Shown: positions 34,848-47,857 of the stretch, in pieces | How positions within the stretch are numbered: the first letter of the stretch is position 1 | Layout: each line of letters begins with the position of its first letter | NCBI GenBank assembly: GCA_039720395.1 | Contig: CM077824.1 | Span: 25,001,278 to 25,065,277 of the forward strand | DNA length: 64,000 bases | Direction of reading: 5' to 3' | Source of the DNA: Liquidambar formosana | Taxonomy: Eukaryota > Streptophyta > Magnoliopsida > Saxifragales > Altingiaceae | Program-made: the position numbers and the translations under genes | Notes under the pieces: model-generated | Databases searched by the model: none | Seen by the model: the letters and a program-made list of their open reading frames with translations, nothing else | Told to the model about the DNA's origin: nothing

Positions 34848-36505
34848 TGTTGGGAATCGAACAAAAGGGAAAAATAGAAGTGCGGAATATAAAAATTTTT
34901 CCTACGATTCCCAATCCCATGAATCTAACTATGCATAACACAAAATCAAACCCTAACTACAAAGAGGGTTAGAACACTTACAGAATTTTTGTCTTCTCCT
35001 TTTTGCTCCAAGCTTTGATTCCGGACAGCGGTGAATGAGCAGCCCAAGTGTACTGCCTCCAACGGTATCCACACCTAGCTAGAGCTTCAAGTCCTTTCTT
35101 TCTTCTTCCTTGTTGTTGCTAGAGGTGGAGAAGAGAGAGAGAGAGAAGAGAGCCTCCAAAGGGCTGGACAGCTAGGGTTTATTGTGCAAGCCTCTTATGC
35201 CATGTCACACATAAGTGTGACTTATATAGGCAGCCCACTAAAGGGGGCTGGCCATGGGGAAGAAACCCTAATAGGGTTATGTGTAATTACACTTAATTGC
35301 ACATTAACCCCTATTATTTGTATCGAATACAAATAGGCCTATAAAGAACTATTCTTTATTCACTAAAACCCTTTCTCTCATAGACTTTAAAGCCCTTCTT
35401 GCATGATCAGTGTGTGACCCATTGGGTTCACATCATTAAGTAGTAGGAATAGCACGAGGTGTGCACAATGGAACTCTTTCCATTTAGGGTCTAATTGGAA
35501 CTCCTTCCAATTCCCTAATTGATTATAACTCACTTATATCAATTAGGGCTTCTACTAACCATGAGTAACACCTAGCATATGGCTCATGGTGTGGTCCTTA
35601 ATGAGGTGAATAGTCATTTACAAAGAACCCTTCTGTTATAGTTTATAGGTTACAATTGCATCCTTCCTTCAACACAATGTCTCCAATTGAACTAATAGGA
35701 CATGGAAGTCTGTCAAGTCCCTAGTTCAATTACTTTATACTCATTCATAGATATCAACTCATTGATGAACTCATGAAACTCTTTTCATATTCATCCTACC
35801 ATGGCCATGGATTTAATGAGTTATATTATGAATGCTATATGAGACATTCTCTCTCTTTTTCCTGAGAGTGATGGATCCCTTGTTGATCACTCACATGCCT
35901 TCATACACATAGCAGTAGGGCCAATGAACACCTTTACAGACCCCTGAATAGGATCTGCACTTAGTGTTATCAAACTTCTAAAGCTACATGCATAAGACAA
36001 CTATGGTGTCTCAGGTCTAAGGATTACTTGTACCACTATAACAATGAGAAACTGATTGACAGGCAGGATAAAACTCCATTCAGTTTATCTCATATCTTTG
36101 GTCACATTCAGTGTACCTATTCTCGTAATAGGCACCCACTTGTTGGTTGTAGTGTCTCCACACAAATAGCTTGAGACTAGCTATCCTCCTATAGAGTCAA
36201 CCTAACAAGTGCTAGTCCTATGGTTCATTACTGTCCATCATAGTGAACCTTCAACTAGGAATGCTTAAGGAGTTTAGTACAGAGATATATCTATAGTCTC
36301 AAAATTACAACTCTTTGTAATTCCATATTCTCAACTCTAACTCCATGGACATATTATGTAAATATAAATGATGCATATAAACATAATAGAATAAGCCCTT
36401 TTATTAAATCAATAATAAATGTGACATACATAAATGAAATCAAATGATTGTTCCTAATCCCTAAACAATCATCTCTATGATTGGCTCTAGGGCATAATCC
36501 TAACA
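34848..36505 (-). mobile_element. Copia-C 3' LTR
   Basis: TGTTGGGAATCG ... CCTAACA (plus strand) is the reverse complement of the family LTR. Its TATA box is at 35221-35228 (minus). The polypurine tract ATCTCCCAC lies just inside, at 36506-36514. Confidence 0.95.
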
Positions 36506-39440
36506 ATCTCCCACTTGCACTAAAGCCAATCGACCATGTATCGCATACTTATCTTCTTAAGATGTTGGTCTTAGACATAACCAATTATGTTTTAAAGCTT
36601 TAGTCAGTAGGTCTACAAAATCTTTTGTAGATAATATCTTTTGTAATGTATCTATTACCTCTTCCAATGATTCCTCTAATCACTTGGAATTGTCACTCTA
36701 TGAGTTTGGACTTTTGATGAGACCGTGATTCCTATACTTGAGCTATAGACCCATTGTTGTCACAAAACAAGGTGTGGGCAACTCAATGGAAGGAACAACT
36801 CTAAGTTCTCAATGAACTTATAGATCCAAACAGTCTCCTAGACAATGCGACAATTAATTCACCCTTAATAATGGAATCCACTATATCTTTCATACAGTTC
36901 TTCCATTAAGTATTTCACCAACTAAAGTGAATATAAAATATACCCCATATGGATTACATCCAAATCCATATACCCATCTACTATGAGTTTACAATTTCCA
37001 TATACAATCCAATATTCCAAATTTGAATTGACTGACAACTATTTGTAACAATTACAACATAATAGATATCAGGTTCAATACATAGTGTAGAATAAGGCTT
37101 CTTAACACTTTAAGAACCTTACTTGTGTTATCCTAGGGCACATGCCCTTGAATAATGAATTCTTATCTGAAGTAAATCAGACCTCTCTTAGAATTCTCCA
37201 TGTTGAACTCCTTCAACATTTCAACTATGTTTGATGATTTGGAGATACTTAGCAATCTATATGATCTATCTCTATAGATCTTGTTGGATGCTTCTGCCAA
37301 ATCTTTCATGAATTAGTTTTTCTCTAAAAACCAAAACGATTAGGATGTCATTCATATATCATTCATAATGATTAGGATGTCATCTATACTTAGGATAAAG
37401 AAAAACGATCGCACTCCCACTAACCTTTTATACACTCATGGTCCATCTATACAATGAGAGAAATCAAACAATTTGATTACTTCAACTTTATAGATGTTCT
37501 AATTATGAGAACCTTGTAGTCTATTAATAGACTTCTATAACTTACACACTTTTATGGTTTTTCACCATTTGATATAACATCTTTATATCCTTTTTGACAT
37601 ATCTCATATTCAAAATGTGTGTTTATAGATAACAAGATCCAAATGGATTTCAGCATAACTATTATCAAACAAGTTTCTTTATAGACAACTTTTTGCCTAT
37701 GTTGAAAACATTCTTAAATAGCCAAGCCTTTTAGGTCTCTACCTATCCATATTGGATTTAATGACTCTTAGTCATTTCTCGAGTTGATGTGAAACATCGT
37801 CTAGTCATAATCAATAGGATTATCTTGGTGATCTTTATCACCAAAGAACAATTCTTTCACATTCTAATGGAGATACAATATCTCTCTTATGTTAAAGAAA
37901 TATCCAATTTGATCTATGAAAAGAATGTGGTGTAATTAAAGGTTTTGCCTCAACAGAGACAAGGGTTGGATCTTTGTTCGTTTGTGGCTTTATAGACAAT
38001 TCTATAAATTCTATCTACTTTTGCATTTTTCTTGAATGAACTCTTTCTCAAGAAAATCTAGCAAACATCCTAATGGACAACTTTTGTTCATTAAGGTAAT
38101 AGAAATACTATCCCAACCACTTTTGGGATATACCACAATTCAACACTTACTTGACCTTATTTCCAGATTGTCTACATTATGTTTCCAGACAAACGTAGCA
38201 TAAGCCCAAGCATTAACTTCTTTAAGTTGGGTTACTTCCCATATCATATCTGATATAATTGGGACAAAACTGGAGTGAACCCTAAATTATCAATATGTAG
38301 CAATTTTAAGGTATATCCTATATGGATACATTAGTAAAACTCATCATGGATCAAACCATATCTTAATAGGGTTCAATTCGTTCTCTTAGATTCACCATTG
38401 AGCTATGGTATTCTAAAATGAGTCTACTGTAATTGAATGCATGCTCTACATGACTATATACATCACAATGTATTAGTCAAATTATAAATGTAACTCTTTT
38501 ACTTCACCAAGTAAAAGATGGGTTTGGTCATCTCATAACCAAATCATAATCGTTACATTTAAATGAGAGTCTCTACATCTCTTGTATTCTCAGAATACGT
38601 TGCATTCGCTCTAATTAGTCATTTAAATTCAGAAATCAAATTTCTAGAATGTCTTAAATGACCTAGTTAAGAAATAAGTTCCCAAAATTAATCTAGCAAC
38701 TCTTGCTCTATTAAAATTTTTAAAGGTAACTTATTATCTACTTAACTTTCTGCTTCGATTTAGATTATACTAGAATCCAAAAACCAAGAAGCAGAACTAA
38801 CCAACAATTTAGTTTAGAGCATGAACCAAAACTTCAAAAGTTTGGTTCTTCTAGGAAGACTGATACTTTATCAAGTTCCCTTTACAATACCTTATGTTTA
38901 CTACAAAATAATTATATTTCTTTGTCTTTGACTTTTCAAGACTTGCTTTCCTCTATGCTTCCATTTTAAATCACATCTAGCTTCTCAAGCTATTCTATGT
39001 GATTAATCATTTTTCAAAAGAATGATTATTAGTAAACAACTTTTATTACATCCTAGTCCAGAAGAAGTCCTTTACAAGTACTATACTTTATAGTATTATT
39101 TTACTCACAATACAACCTTTGTATGTGATGTAGGACATCAAAGGCACTTGCATTTACTAATTTTGCTTCTGAAGCTCATTAGTCATCAATACTATCATAT
39201 AGCATGGCAACAAGATGCCAATTGCGCATAGTGTCTTTTTCTTCTTAGGATGTTTTATGGAGGGCCTTTAATAAAAGGCCTAATAGCATATAAACAATCT
39301 TTTGAAGTTGAGAACAATTCTCAATTTCCTAAGTCAATCAAAGAAATCGGGTTTAGTCAAACTATCAATATCCTATATATTAGGAAATAGGGGTTTTGAG
39401 GTGAGTAATTAGGTAATCTACATAAACAGAGAATTAGATT
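36506..39440 (-). pseudogene. Decayed copia gag-pol of Copia-C
   Basis: No open frame is longer than 60 codons, but tracts align with Copia-A pol in order. For example, ATCGCACTCCCACTAAC at about 37410 matches the segment near 20658 that follows the RT YVDD box. Many indels and substitutions remove any coding capacity. The first 340 bp match the end of Copia-B. This is a fossil pol carried passively. Confidence 0.75.
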
Positions 39441-42400
39441 TCATTTTTATCCATAATGATTGGGTCTTTAATCATATGGTACCTCCCACTATTTTATCAA
39501 ATTCCATACACCCTCTAATGGAATTCGGGAATCTCATTCCTAATGGGGATTGGGGTCCCACTATGACCTAGAAGCCTCACATGTTAGTTTCTTGGCTTCT
39601 AACCCACAATAAGAAGACAACTCTTTGTCTATTGCTTCATAAACAAGTTCCAATCGTTTTGCCTCTAGGGAACATACACCTCACATGTTAGTTTCTTGGA
39701 ATACTTCCCTAGTTAAGTTAAACCCATCATTCACACAGGTATGTTTCGCCAAATATATACCTCACATGTTAGTTTCTTGGTATATACCAGTTTAGGCACC
39801 CCATGATATCTCATATGTGATAGTTTCAAGTAATGTCTTTAACATGGGTAGCTCCTACATGTCTGCAGCCAGGTACCCACATTAAGGGACGTTAGATGAT
39901 CCTATAATGATGGAAGGCAATGAAGAATTCATTCCCCAATGACTTCTCCATTTTCAACTTAATATTAAATAAGAGGGGTTTTAAAGGGTCTCATCAAATT
40001 AACATGCATCCTATGTATCAAAATTTAAATATATAAATTATGCTATTTATAATCGTACATCTCATGCTATTATAAATCATACATCGCATGCTATTATATA
40101 TATCAACATATATAAAGTACCATATTTTGATATTAGTCCCTAAGTGAATAGGTAACATATACCAAACTATAGTATTGGAGCTAATACAATTATCTCATAA
40201 ATTAAAGCTCCCACTATGATGATTATGGACTTTGAGAGGATTCAATCCAAGCCAATAGATTGAATCCAAGGTCTAAGGTGGGTGTAGGTGATCGTAAAAT
40301 AAACCATTCATAACATGCATGCTTTCTTGAAAAACTTCTCTAAGCTTTCAAGTCCTTCAATCTGCTCCCTTGGCTTGATGGTCTCCACTATTGGCTTGTT
40401 GGTCTCCACCATTGGCTTGTTGGGCTCCATCATACTCCTTTGGGTCCACCATGCTCCTTAGTGCGCTCTCGATTACATAACATTTACATAATATATAGAA
40501 AGGGATACATAAGGGGAATGTGGGGTACATAAGAGAATGATAGAGAGAGAGGGAAGGTGGCATGCAAGCCCCAAATAATAAATTACATCACCATAATAAA
40601 ATTACAACTCTTGAAAAATTATTACAACCCATTCATAAGACGGCCAATCACAATTGGTTTAAGGGGTATAATCCATAATCATCATCCAAACACATACATA
40701 CAATCTCATTGCATAATGTAAAGAAAAACTGTAAGCATTAAAACATATGGGCATTATGGTAATTCTCTTGAATGATTTACATTAATCTCATTAATGCATC
40801 CTAATCTTATTAGGTTTAAACAAAAATATCCAGAATTAAATAAAGTCTTAACATTTAAGACATTTAGTTTCAATTAATGAAATTAATAGAAACATATAAA
40901 GTTTCCTAAAATAACTCTAATATTCAATATTAGGGTTTCCTTATTTAAACAAAACAATTTCATTTAATTAAGAATTTCCGGATTTTAATTTAATCCCCAA
41001 TTGTATTTTAAACCATTTGAAACATTATAAAATTAATCAATGTTAATTAAATAATTAACATGGGAATTAAATAAAATCAATTAAATGATGAATTAGTGTA
41101 TTAGGGTTTCCTAAAACCCTAAACCCTAAATGCATAACCCTAAACCCTAAATGCAAGCCCTAATCATTAAATGCCTCATGATTGGTCATTTAATGTCCAA
41201 TCATTAAAACCCTAGGTTCATACGGTATTTAATAAAAGGGATTAGGGTTTAATTAATGCCAAATAGGGTATTTATTACCCTTAATAAATTACACTAATTA
41301 GGGTTATCAAAACCCTAACCCTAGACATCATTAATGGTATTAATTATGCCCTAACAATTAATAACCATGATTGGTCATTTAATGACCAATCATTAACTCT
41401 TAATTAAGGTAATTAATATTCCAATTAGGGTTTTAATTAATGCCATAATGAAATTAGGGTTTCATCATTAACTCAAAATTAGGGTTTCATCCTTAACTCT
41501 ATGCAGCCGTCACTACCAGGGGGCTGCCTGAGCTTGGCTAGGCTGCCATGGCCACCAACGACTGTGGGAGGCCATGGCCAGTCATGGGAGAACATCCTAG
41601 GGGTGTGGGACAAGCTTCTGGACATGTGAGAAGTGGTGGAAGTGGCTGCCATCATCAAGAACAATCAGGGTGTCCAAAACCCATTGCTGGAGCCATTGTT
41701 GCAGACCTTGAAGGTCACAATAGCTTCTAAATCCTTACCAATTCGACTCCTCCATTGAAACCAGCTTTTGTATCATGTCCCTACATGAAATACTAAGCTA
41801 ATAGAAGAGGTTTGGATGATCAAATCATCACCAATTGTTCTAAACAATTAAAACAACAGTAGGCTGCCCAGAATTTGACAGCACACTGTCCATGGTCAGA
41901 AATTGATTTAAAACCCAGCAAGATGAATGAATTAGGCTACCAAACGAATTTTCCCAGTATCCTACATGTCTTAGGAAACTAATGCAATTGGTTTCATGCA
42001 ATTTGGAGTTCCCTAACTCAAGTTCTAATCAAAACTCCATTGATGACTTTTCTGCAGAGAAAATCTGCTATGCTGTTTATGAAAAATTTTCAAACTTTTT
42101 GAATCTTTTTCCATCAAAACCTTTTTGAAACTTAAAGAAAATCATATACACATGATATATAATGATCCTACAATGATTTTCCATCATAAATACAGCAGCT
42201 TTAATTAGAATTAATTGCAAGAACCTTAGGGTTCTAAAACCCAGATTCAGCCTCCATGGTGTTCTTCTCCTTCTTCCTTCTGTTCCAGCATCTTAATCCA
42301 ATTATGACGCATCTAAATGCTTGGGAACCTTTCCCTACCATGTCTAGAACATAACCCAAGTGGTGGCAACCATTGCCATGCCTTTGATCTCCATCAATAA

Positions 42401-42885
42401 CTCAAAGTTGTGGCTATTGCATCATTCCCGAGCAAAACTGTCTTTCCAGACAGCCTGTAGTAAAAAATTCATAACTTTCACTACAGAACTCGGATTGATG
42501 CACCGTTTGTTGGGTTGGAAAGCTTATTCAAAGAGCTTTCTAACCATATATGGCTCGAAAATTTTGGAGAAGAACTCTGAATTCGGCAGGCAAAATAAGA
42601 TGACGGTTTTTCATGGCAACCATGAAAACTGTTCATAACAGTTTTATAAAACCCTAGTTTCCTTATTCTTCTTCTCCAAACTCAAACCCTATGCAACCTA
42701 TTGCATCCATGGATACACTTAACCATCAATTAGAAGAGGAGTAGAAGAGAATTGACCTAGGGTTCCAAACCCTAGGTTCAGCCATGGAGGAAAACCAATT
42801 ATGCAGAAAATTTTTTCCAGATTTTTGAATCATTCAACTACACCATAATTACCAGCCCATATGTATTTTGTATTATGCATAATCA
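39441..42885 (-). other. Copia-C untranslated leader
   Basis: This is closely similar to the Copia-A leader, far more than the pol regions are. The 20-base motif CCTCACATGTTAGTTTCTTG is again present three times (39575, 39679, 39760), with the same spacings of 104 and 81 bp as in Copia-A. About 390 bp near 42250-42650 are extra relative to Copia-A and hold a 92-codon plus-strand open frame (42360-42638) that I do not recognise. CCCTAAA-like repeats lie at about 41110-41160. Confidence 0.75.
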
Positions 42886-42899
42886 TGGCTCTGATACCA
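42886..42899 (-). other. Primer binding site of Copia-C (tRNA-iMet)
   Basis: TGGTATCAGAGCCA (minus strand) lies one base inside the 5' LTR, identical to that of Copia-A. Confidence 0.88.
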
Positions 42900-42900
42900 C

Positions 42901-44558
42901 TGTTGGGAATCGAACAAAAGGGAAAAATAGAAGTGCGGAATATAAAAATTTTTCCTACGATTCCCAATCCCATGAATCTAACTATGCATAACACAAAATC
43001 AAACCCTAACTACAAAGAGGGTTAGAACACTTACAGAATTTTTGTCTTCTCCTTTTTGCTCCAAGCTTTGATTCCGGACAGCGGTGAATGAGCAGCCCAA
43101 GTGTACTGCCTCCAACGGTATCCACACCTAGCTAGAGCTTCAAGTCCTTTCTTTCTTCTTCCTTGTTGTTGCTAGAGGTGGAGAAGAGAGAGAGAGAGAA
43201 GAGAGCCTCCAAAGGGCTGGACGGCTAGGGTTTATTGTGCAAGCCTCTTATGCCATGTCACACATAAGTGTGACTTATATAGGCAGCCCACTAAAGGGGG
43301 CTGGCCATGGGGAAGAAACCCTAATAGGGTTATGTGTAATTACACTTAATTGCACATTAACCCCTATTATTTGTATCGAATACAAATAGGCCTATAAAGA
43401 ACTATTCTTTATTCACTAAAACCCTTTCTCTCATAGACTTTAAAGCCCTTCTTGCATGATCAGTGTGTGACCCATTGGGTTCACATCATTAAGTAGTAGG
43501 AATAGCACGAGGTGTGCACAATGGAACTCTTTCCATTTAGGGTCTAATTGGAACTCCTTCCAATTCCCTAATTGATTATAACTCACTTATATCAATTAGG
43601 GCTTCTACTAACCATGAGTAACACCTAGCATATGGCTCATGGTGTGGTCCTTAATGAGGTGAATAGTCATTTACAAAGAACCCTTCTGTTATAGTTTATA
43701 GGTTACAATTGCATCCTTCCTTCAACACAATGTCTCCAATTGAACTAATAGGACATGGAAGTCTGTCAAGTCCCTAGTTCAATTACTTTATACTCATTCA
43801 TAGATATCAACTCATTGATGAACTCATGAAACTCTTTTCATATTCATCCTACCATGGCCATGGATTTAATGAGTTATATTATGAATGCTATATGAGACAT
43901 TCTCTCTCTTTTTCCTGAGAGTGATGGATCCCTTGTTGATCACTCACATGCCTTCATACACATAGCAGTAGGGCCAATGAACACCTTTACAGACCCCTGA
44001 ATAGGATCTGCACTTAGTGTTATCAAACTTCTAAAGCTACATGCATAAGACAACTATGGTGTCTCAGGTCTAAGGATTACTTGTACCACTATAACAATGA
44101 GAAACTGATTGACAGGCAGGATAAAACTCCATTCAGTTTATCTCATATCTTTGGTCACATTCAGTGTACCTATTCTCGTAATAGGCACCCACTTGTTGGT
44201 TGTAGTGTCTCCACACAAATAGCTTGAGACTAGCTATCCTCCTATAGAGTCAACCTAACAAGTGCTAGTCCTATGGTTCATTACTGTCCATCATAGTGAA
44301 CCTTCAACTAGGAATGCTTAAGGAGTTTAGTACAGAGATATATCTATAGTCTCAAAATTACAACTCTTTGTAATTCCATATTCTCAACTCTAACTCCATG
44401 GACATATTATGTAAATATAAATGATGCATATAAACATAATAGAATAAGCCCTTTTATTAAATCAATAATAAATGTGACATACATAAATGAAATCAAATGA
44501 TTGTTCCTAATCCCTAAACAATCATCTCTATGATTGGCTCTAGGGCATAATCCTAACA
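42901..44558 (-). mobile_element. Copia-C 5' LTR
   Basis: It is the same length as the other LTR (1658 bp) and nearly identical. Its TATA box is at 43274-43281 (minus). It ends CCTAACA and is followed by the GGCCA target duplication. Confidence 0.95.
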
Positions 44559-45812
44559 GGCCACCCGTGGTTCCATGACATAATGAAGTTCATTGAAGAA
44601 AGGGAGTACCCAGAAGGAGCATCTCGTATTGACAGAAAAACCTTAAGGTGGTTGGCGAGTCACTATGTACTTTGTGGAGGAAAGCTATATCGGAGATCAT
44701 ACGACGGGATCCACCTGCTGTGTGTCACCGAGGAGGAAGCCGAGCATCTGATTAAAGAAATCCATGAAGGGACAGGGGCTCCGTATATGAATGGCTATAT
44801 GTTGGCTAAGAAAATCATGAGGTTAGGCTATTATTAGTCTACCATGGAAAGAGATTGCCACGCACATGTCAAGAAGTGCCACAAATGCCAACTGTTCGCT
44901 AGTGGACAACATTTGCCTTCTATGCCTTTAACAAGTATGTCATCACCATGGCCATTCGTAGTATGGGGGATAGATATCATCGAACAGATCAAGCCAAAGG
45001 CGTCAAATGGGCATGAATACATCCTGGTTGCCATCGATTATTTTACTAAGTGGGTGGAAGCAGCGTCCTTCAAGACCTTGAATTCCAAGAAGGTAGCACA
45101 GTTCATACAGCACAGCATCATCTATCGATATGGGGTACCGCATGAAGTTATCTCAGACAATGGCCAGCACTTTCAGAAAGAAACCCATGAGCTCTTGGAA
45201 AAGTATGGCATAGTTCATCATCTGTCGTCACCATACCGTCCTCAGACTAATGGAGCAGTGGAAGCAGCTAACAAGAATATCAAGAAGATACTACAGAAGA
45301 CTACGGACTCACACACAGACTGGCATGAGAAGTTGCCATTGGCTCTATGGGGTTACAGAACATCAATAAGGTCGTCAACAGGGGCTACCCCTTACTCTCT
45401 AGTTTATGGAATGGAGGTCGTGTTGCCAGTTGAATTGGAGGTTCCTTCACTAAGGGTTGCCGTGGAGAGCCAGATAACAGAAGTGGACTGGGTTAAGAGC
45501 CGCTATGATGAGTTAGCTTTGCTGGATAAAAGGCGTTTAAGGGTGCTGTATCATGTTCAGGGGTATCAACGGAGAGTTGCCAGAGCATTCAACAAGCATG
45601 TCAAAGATCGAGGTCTAAAGAAAGGGGATGTAGTGCTGAAAGAAATCAGAGCTCCAGTGTTCGATCCGCGAGGGAAATTCAAGCCAAGTTGGGGTGGACC
45701 ATACATCATCAAAGAGATATTGCCAGCAGGCGCTATTCGCCTCATGGATTTAGATGGAATTGAGTTCGCTCGTCCAACTAATTTGGATCAATTGAAAAAA
45801 TATCATGTTTGA
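44559..45812 (+). pseudogene. Gypsy-2 pol, second part (integrase)
   Basis: After the target duplication the frame resumes (HPWFHDI) and holds the integrase zinc region (HEGTGAPY ... CHKCQ; the second His is Tyr here), and the D, D, E positions in GIDII, SDNGQHF and GAVEAANK. TAG 44835-44837 replaces the Trp of GYYW. The C-terminal part (GKFKPSWGGPY, LDQLKKYHV) is intact to the stop at 45810-45812. Confidence 0.93.
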
Positions 45813-46120
45813 GGCCTGCTAGGTTGAAAACCCATAAGGGCGGCCTAGGCAAAAGTTAAGGCATGAGAACTACGTAAGACCTGATTCTCCATTCAAAAAA
45901 AAAACAAAACAAAAAAAAAAAAAAAAAGAAAAAAAAATCATGGAGATACGTAGGCAACCCGTAAAGTAACCTTGGGCGCGGTCTAAATCAAACAACAAAA
46001 TCCCAAATTTGATTTATTATTGGCAATTTATTCAAAACTAAAATTGATTGACATAGCAATTCATTGGTATTAAGTAAAGGAACTATAAAAGTGCCATAAA
46101 TATCCTATTCTATTGAGTCT
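45813..46120 (+). terminator. Convergent 3' end region with R-like motif and A-rich tract (Gypsy-2)
   Basis: GAACTACGTAAGACC (45867-45881) and GATACGTAGGC (45945-45955) flank an A-rich tract of about 45 bp. The layout equals 10098-10390 of Gypsy-1, with a shorter A tract. Confidence 0.45.
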
Positions 46121-47407
46121 TCAATTCTTCTTGGGCTTCTTTGCAGCTCGCTTTTCAGCTTCCTTCTTCTCTCTTTCATGTCTTCTTTTCTTCCTCAAGT
46201 CGTGTTCATAAGCTGCTGTCACTGCTTTCATAATATCTTCTCTGCAAGGTCTAAGTTCGTTATTCGTGATAAGTCCAAAAATCCTTTCTCTTCGAGTAGT
46301 CTCTCTCTCACCTAAATTGCTTTTCAACCATTCCTTGTACTCGAGGCTCATCATATATGGACCATCAATATTCGTAACTTGAGTTAGTGTCAGCTTGCTA
46401 GGCCATCGGTCCTTCGCCCAAGTCACTATAGAAAGACCCGCAGGCACCACGGGATAGTCACCTTTCAAGGAAGTGGGTATGGTTTGCATGGCACCCATCT
46501 GACGAAGAACCCTTGAAGGCCAATAGAAAGAAGTAGACCTCAGTCCAATGAGTCTCACCATTGCACATCCAGAAGTTCGCAGAAGCACTCGTTCACTGCA
46601 ACCCCATATGAGGACAAACCACTTTACATTCCTCTATAAAAGGGTTTGGAAGTAACCTAGCCAATCCCTCAATCAAAATTCTCCAGGAAATTCAATGCGG
46701 CGAAGGCAGTAATGCTGGGGCTTGTATGGTGCAATGACAGTGGGCGACAAGAAATTCAGTCTTTCAAGCAACCACATCTGCAATAGAATGGGGCTACCTC
46801 CTAAAGGAACCTTTGGGTCCTTATGGACTTCATCCAAGCTATTCAGGGTTTCAGCCAGTACCATGGGAGTCAAGTTATGGCCTTTGGCAAGGAGAGGAAT
46901 CAATTCACAAATTTGTATAGGAACATGTGGGGTACCAGTGGAAATAAGGAAACGACCAATGAGGCAAAAGGTAAGTGCATGCTTAATGGGAAAGGTAAAT
47001 TTCAGAATACCTTTACTATCATAGGCCAAAAAAGAGGTTGCCAATTTCATCAAGTCTACCATATGGTCCTTTACAAACATAGAGGCATATTGTTGGTGAA
47101 TCCCAAGGAGGTTGGAAAAAGAAGTAAGAAAGTTTGGGCGAGGAGTAGGGAGGATGAAAGGACTTACCAGTGAAACTCCATACAACGCGCAGAATTCTTC
47201 CATGGTTGGGCACAGTTCTTCATAGTTGAAGCGGAACACATGAACCTAGGGATCCCAAAAATGTGTAGCAGCAGCTAAGAGGTTTGTTTTAAGCTTCACA
47301 TGCCTCAAGGAAAGCAATGGATCCAAGCCAAAGCACTTGAACTCAGATTTTGCTTCAGCACTCATAACTCTTAAAAACCCTCCTAAAAATTTGTCTAGAG
47401 CCTCCAT
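46121..47407 (-). pseudogene. AS1, single-exon antisense gene of Gypsy-2
   Basis: The frame runs from ATG 47407 (MEALDKFLGGFLRVM) for 429 codons, with stops at TAG 47246-47248 (CAG in Gypsy-1), TGA 46673-46675 and TAG 46634-46636 (TGG in Gypsy-1). It aligns along the full length with AS1 of Gypsy-1, without frameshift. The C-terminus (HDLRKKRRHEREKKEAEKR) is basic and likely helical. A TATA-like box at 47456-47463 and a palindromic module at 47551-47630 lie upstream. The function is unknown; the N-terminal half resembles a divergent plant mobile domain. Confidence 0.72.
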
Positions 47408-47455
47408 AATTTCTAATGAATGAATACAAGTAGGTTTAGGAACCTCTTGGATGTG

Positions 47456-47463
47456 TTTTTATA
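47456..47463 (-). promoter_or_regulatory. AS1 TATA-like box (Gypsy-2)
   Basis: TATAAAAA on the minus strand, inside CCCTATAAAAACACAT, 49 bp before the start codon, as in Gypsy-1. Confidence 0.55.
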
Positions 47464-47550
47464 GGGAAAAGGTCACAAATCCGTGTTCTAGAAAGAGAAA
47501 ACCCGTCAAAATAGGAAGTTTCCTATTCTAAGTGGGATTTCTGCTTCGGG

Positions 47551-47630
47551 CTCGGGTGACCACCCAGGCCTGGGCGGCTAGCCTCCTGGGCTTGGGCGGC
47601 TAGCCGCCCAGCCCCGGGTGGTCACCCGAG
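47551..47630. promoter_or_regulatory. Palindromic module upstream of AS1 (Gypsy-2)
   Basis: Perfect 14-bp arms CTCGGGTGACCACC (47551-47564) and GGTGGTCACCCGAG (47617-47630) enclose two GGGCGGCTAGCC-type blocks, themselves palindromic. It lies about 90 bp upstream of the AS1 TATA box. Confidence 0.65.
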
Positions 47631-47857
47631 GCCGTTTTCCTATTTTGCCCAGTTTTGCCTATTTTCGACCCTATTTGACCTTTATATGGTTATGTGACCT
47701 TAGGAAGCTTATTTTGAGCTTATTTTTGCACAAAAATATGAGTAAATCACCACCATGGAATTCCAAAAGTCTCATACAAAGTACCAAAGCAAATGTTCAA
47801 AGAAAAGTTACAAAGCATAAAGAAGGATGTTTCATTCATTCACAAAGCAAAGCTAAG

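Larger units (their letters stand above)
34848..44558 (-). mobile_element. Copia-C: young non-autonomous copia element in Gypsy-2 pol
   Basis: The element is 9711 bp, bounded by two 1658-bp LTRs, with GGCCA at 34843-34847 and 44559-44563. Gypsy-2 codons continue in register across the insertion (NDG/HPWFHDI). The interior has a primer site and polypurine tract but no usable gag or pol. By eye the LTRs differ at one site (35170 A versus 43223 G), so the insertion is recent. Confidence 0.96.

Noticed and set aside
42360..42638. 92-codon plus-strand ORF in the Copia-C leader as a gene
   Set aside because: No recognisable domain, no second copy to compare, and it lies antisense in an untranslated leader.
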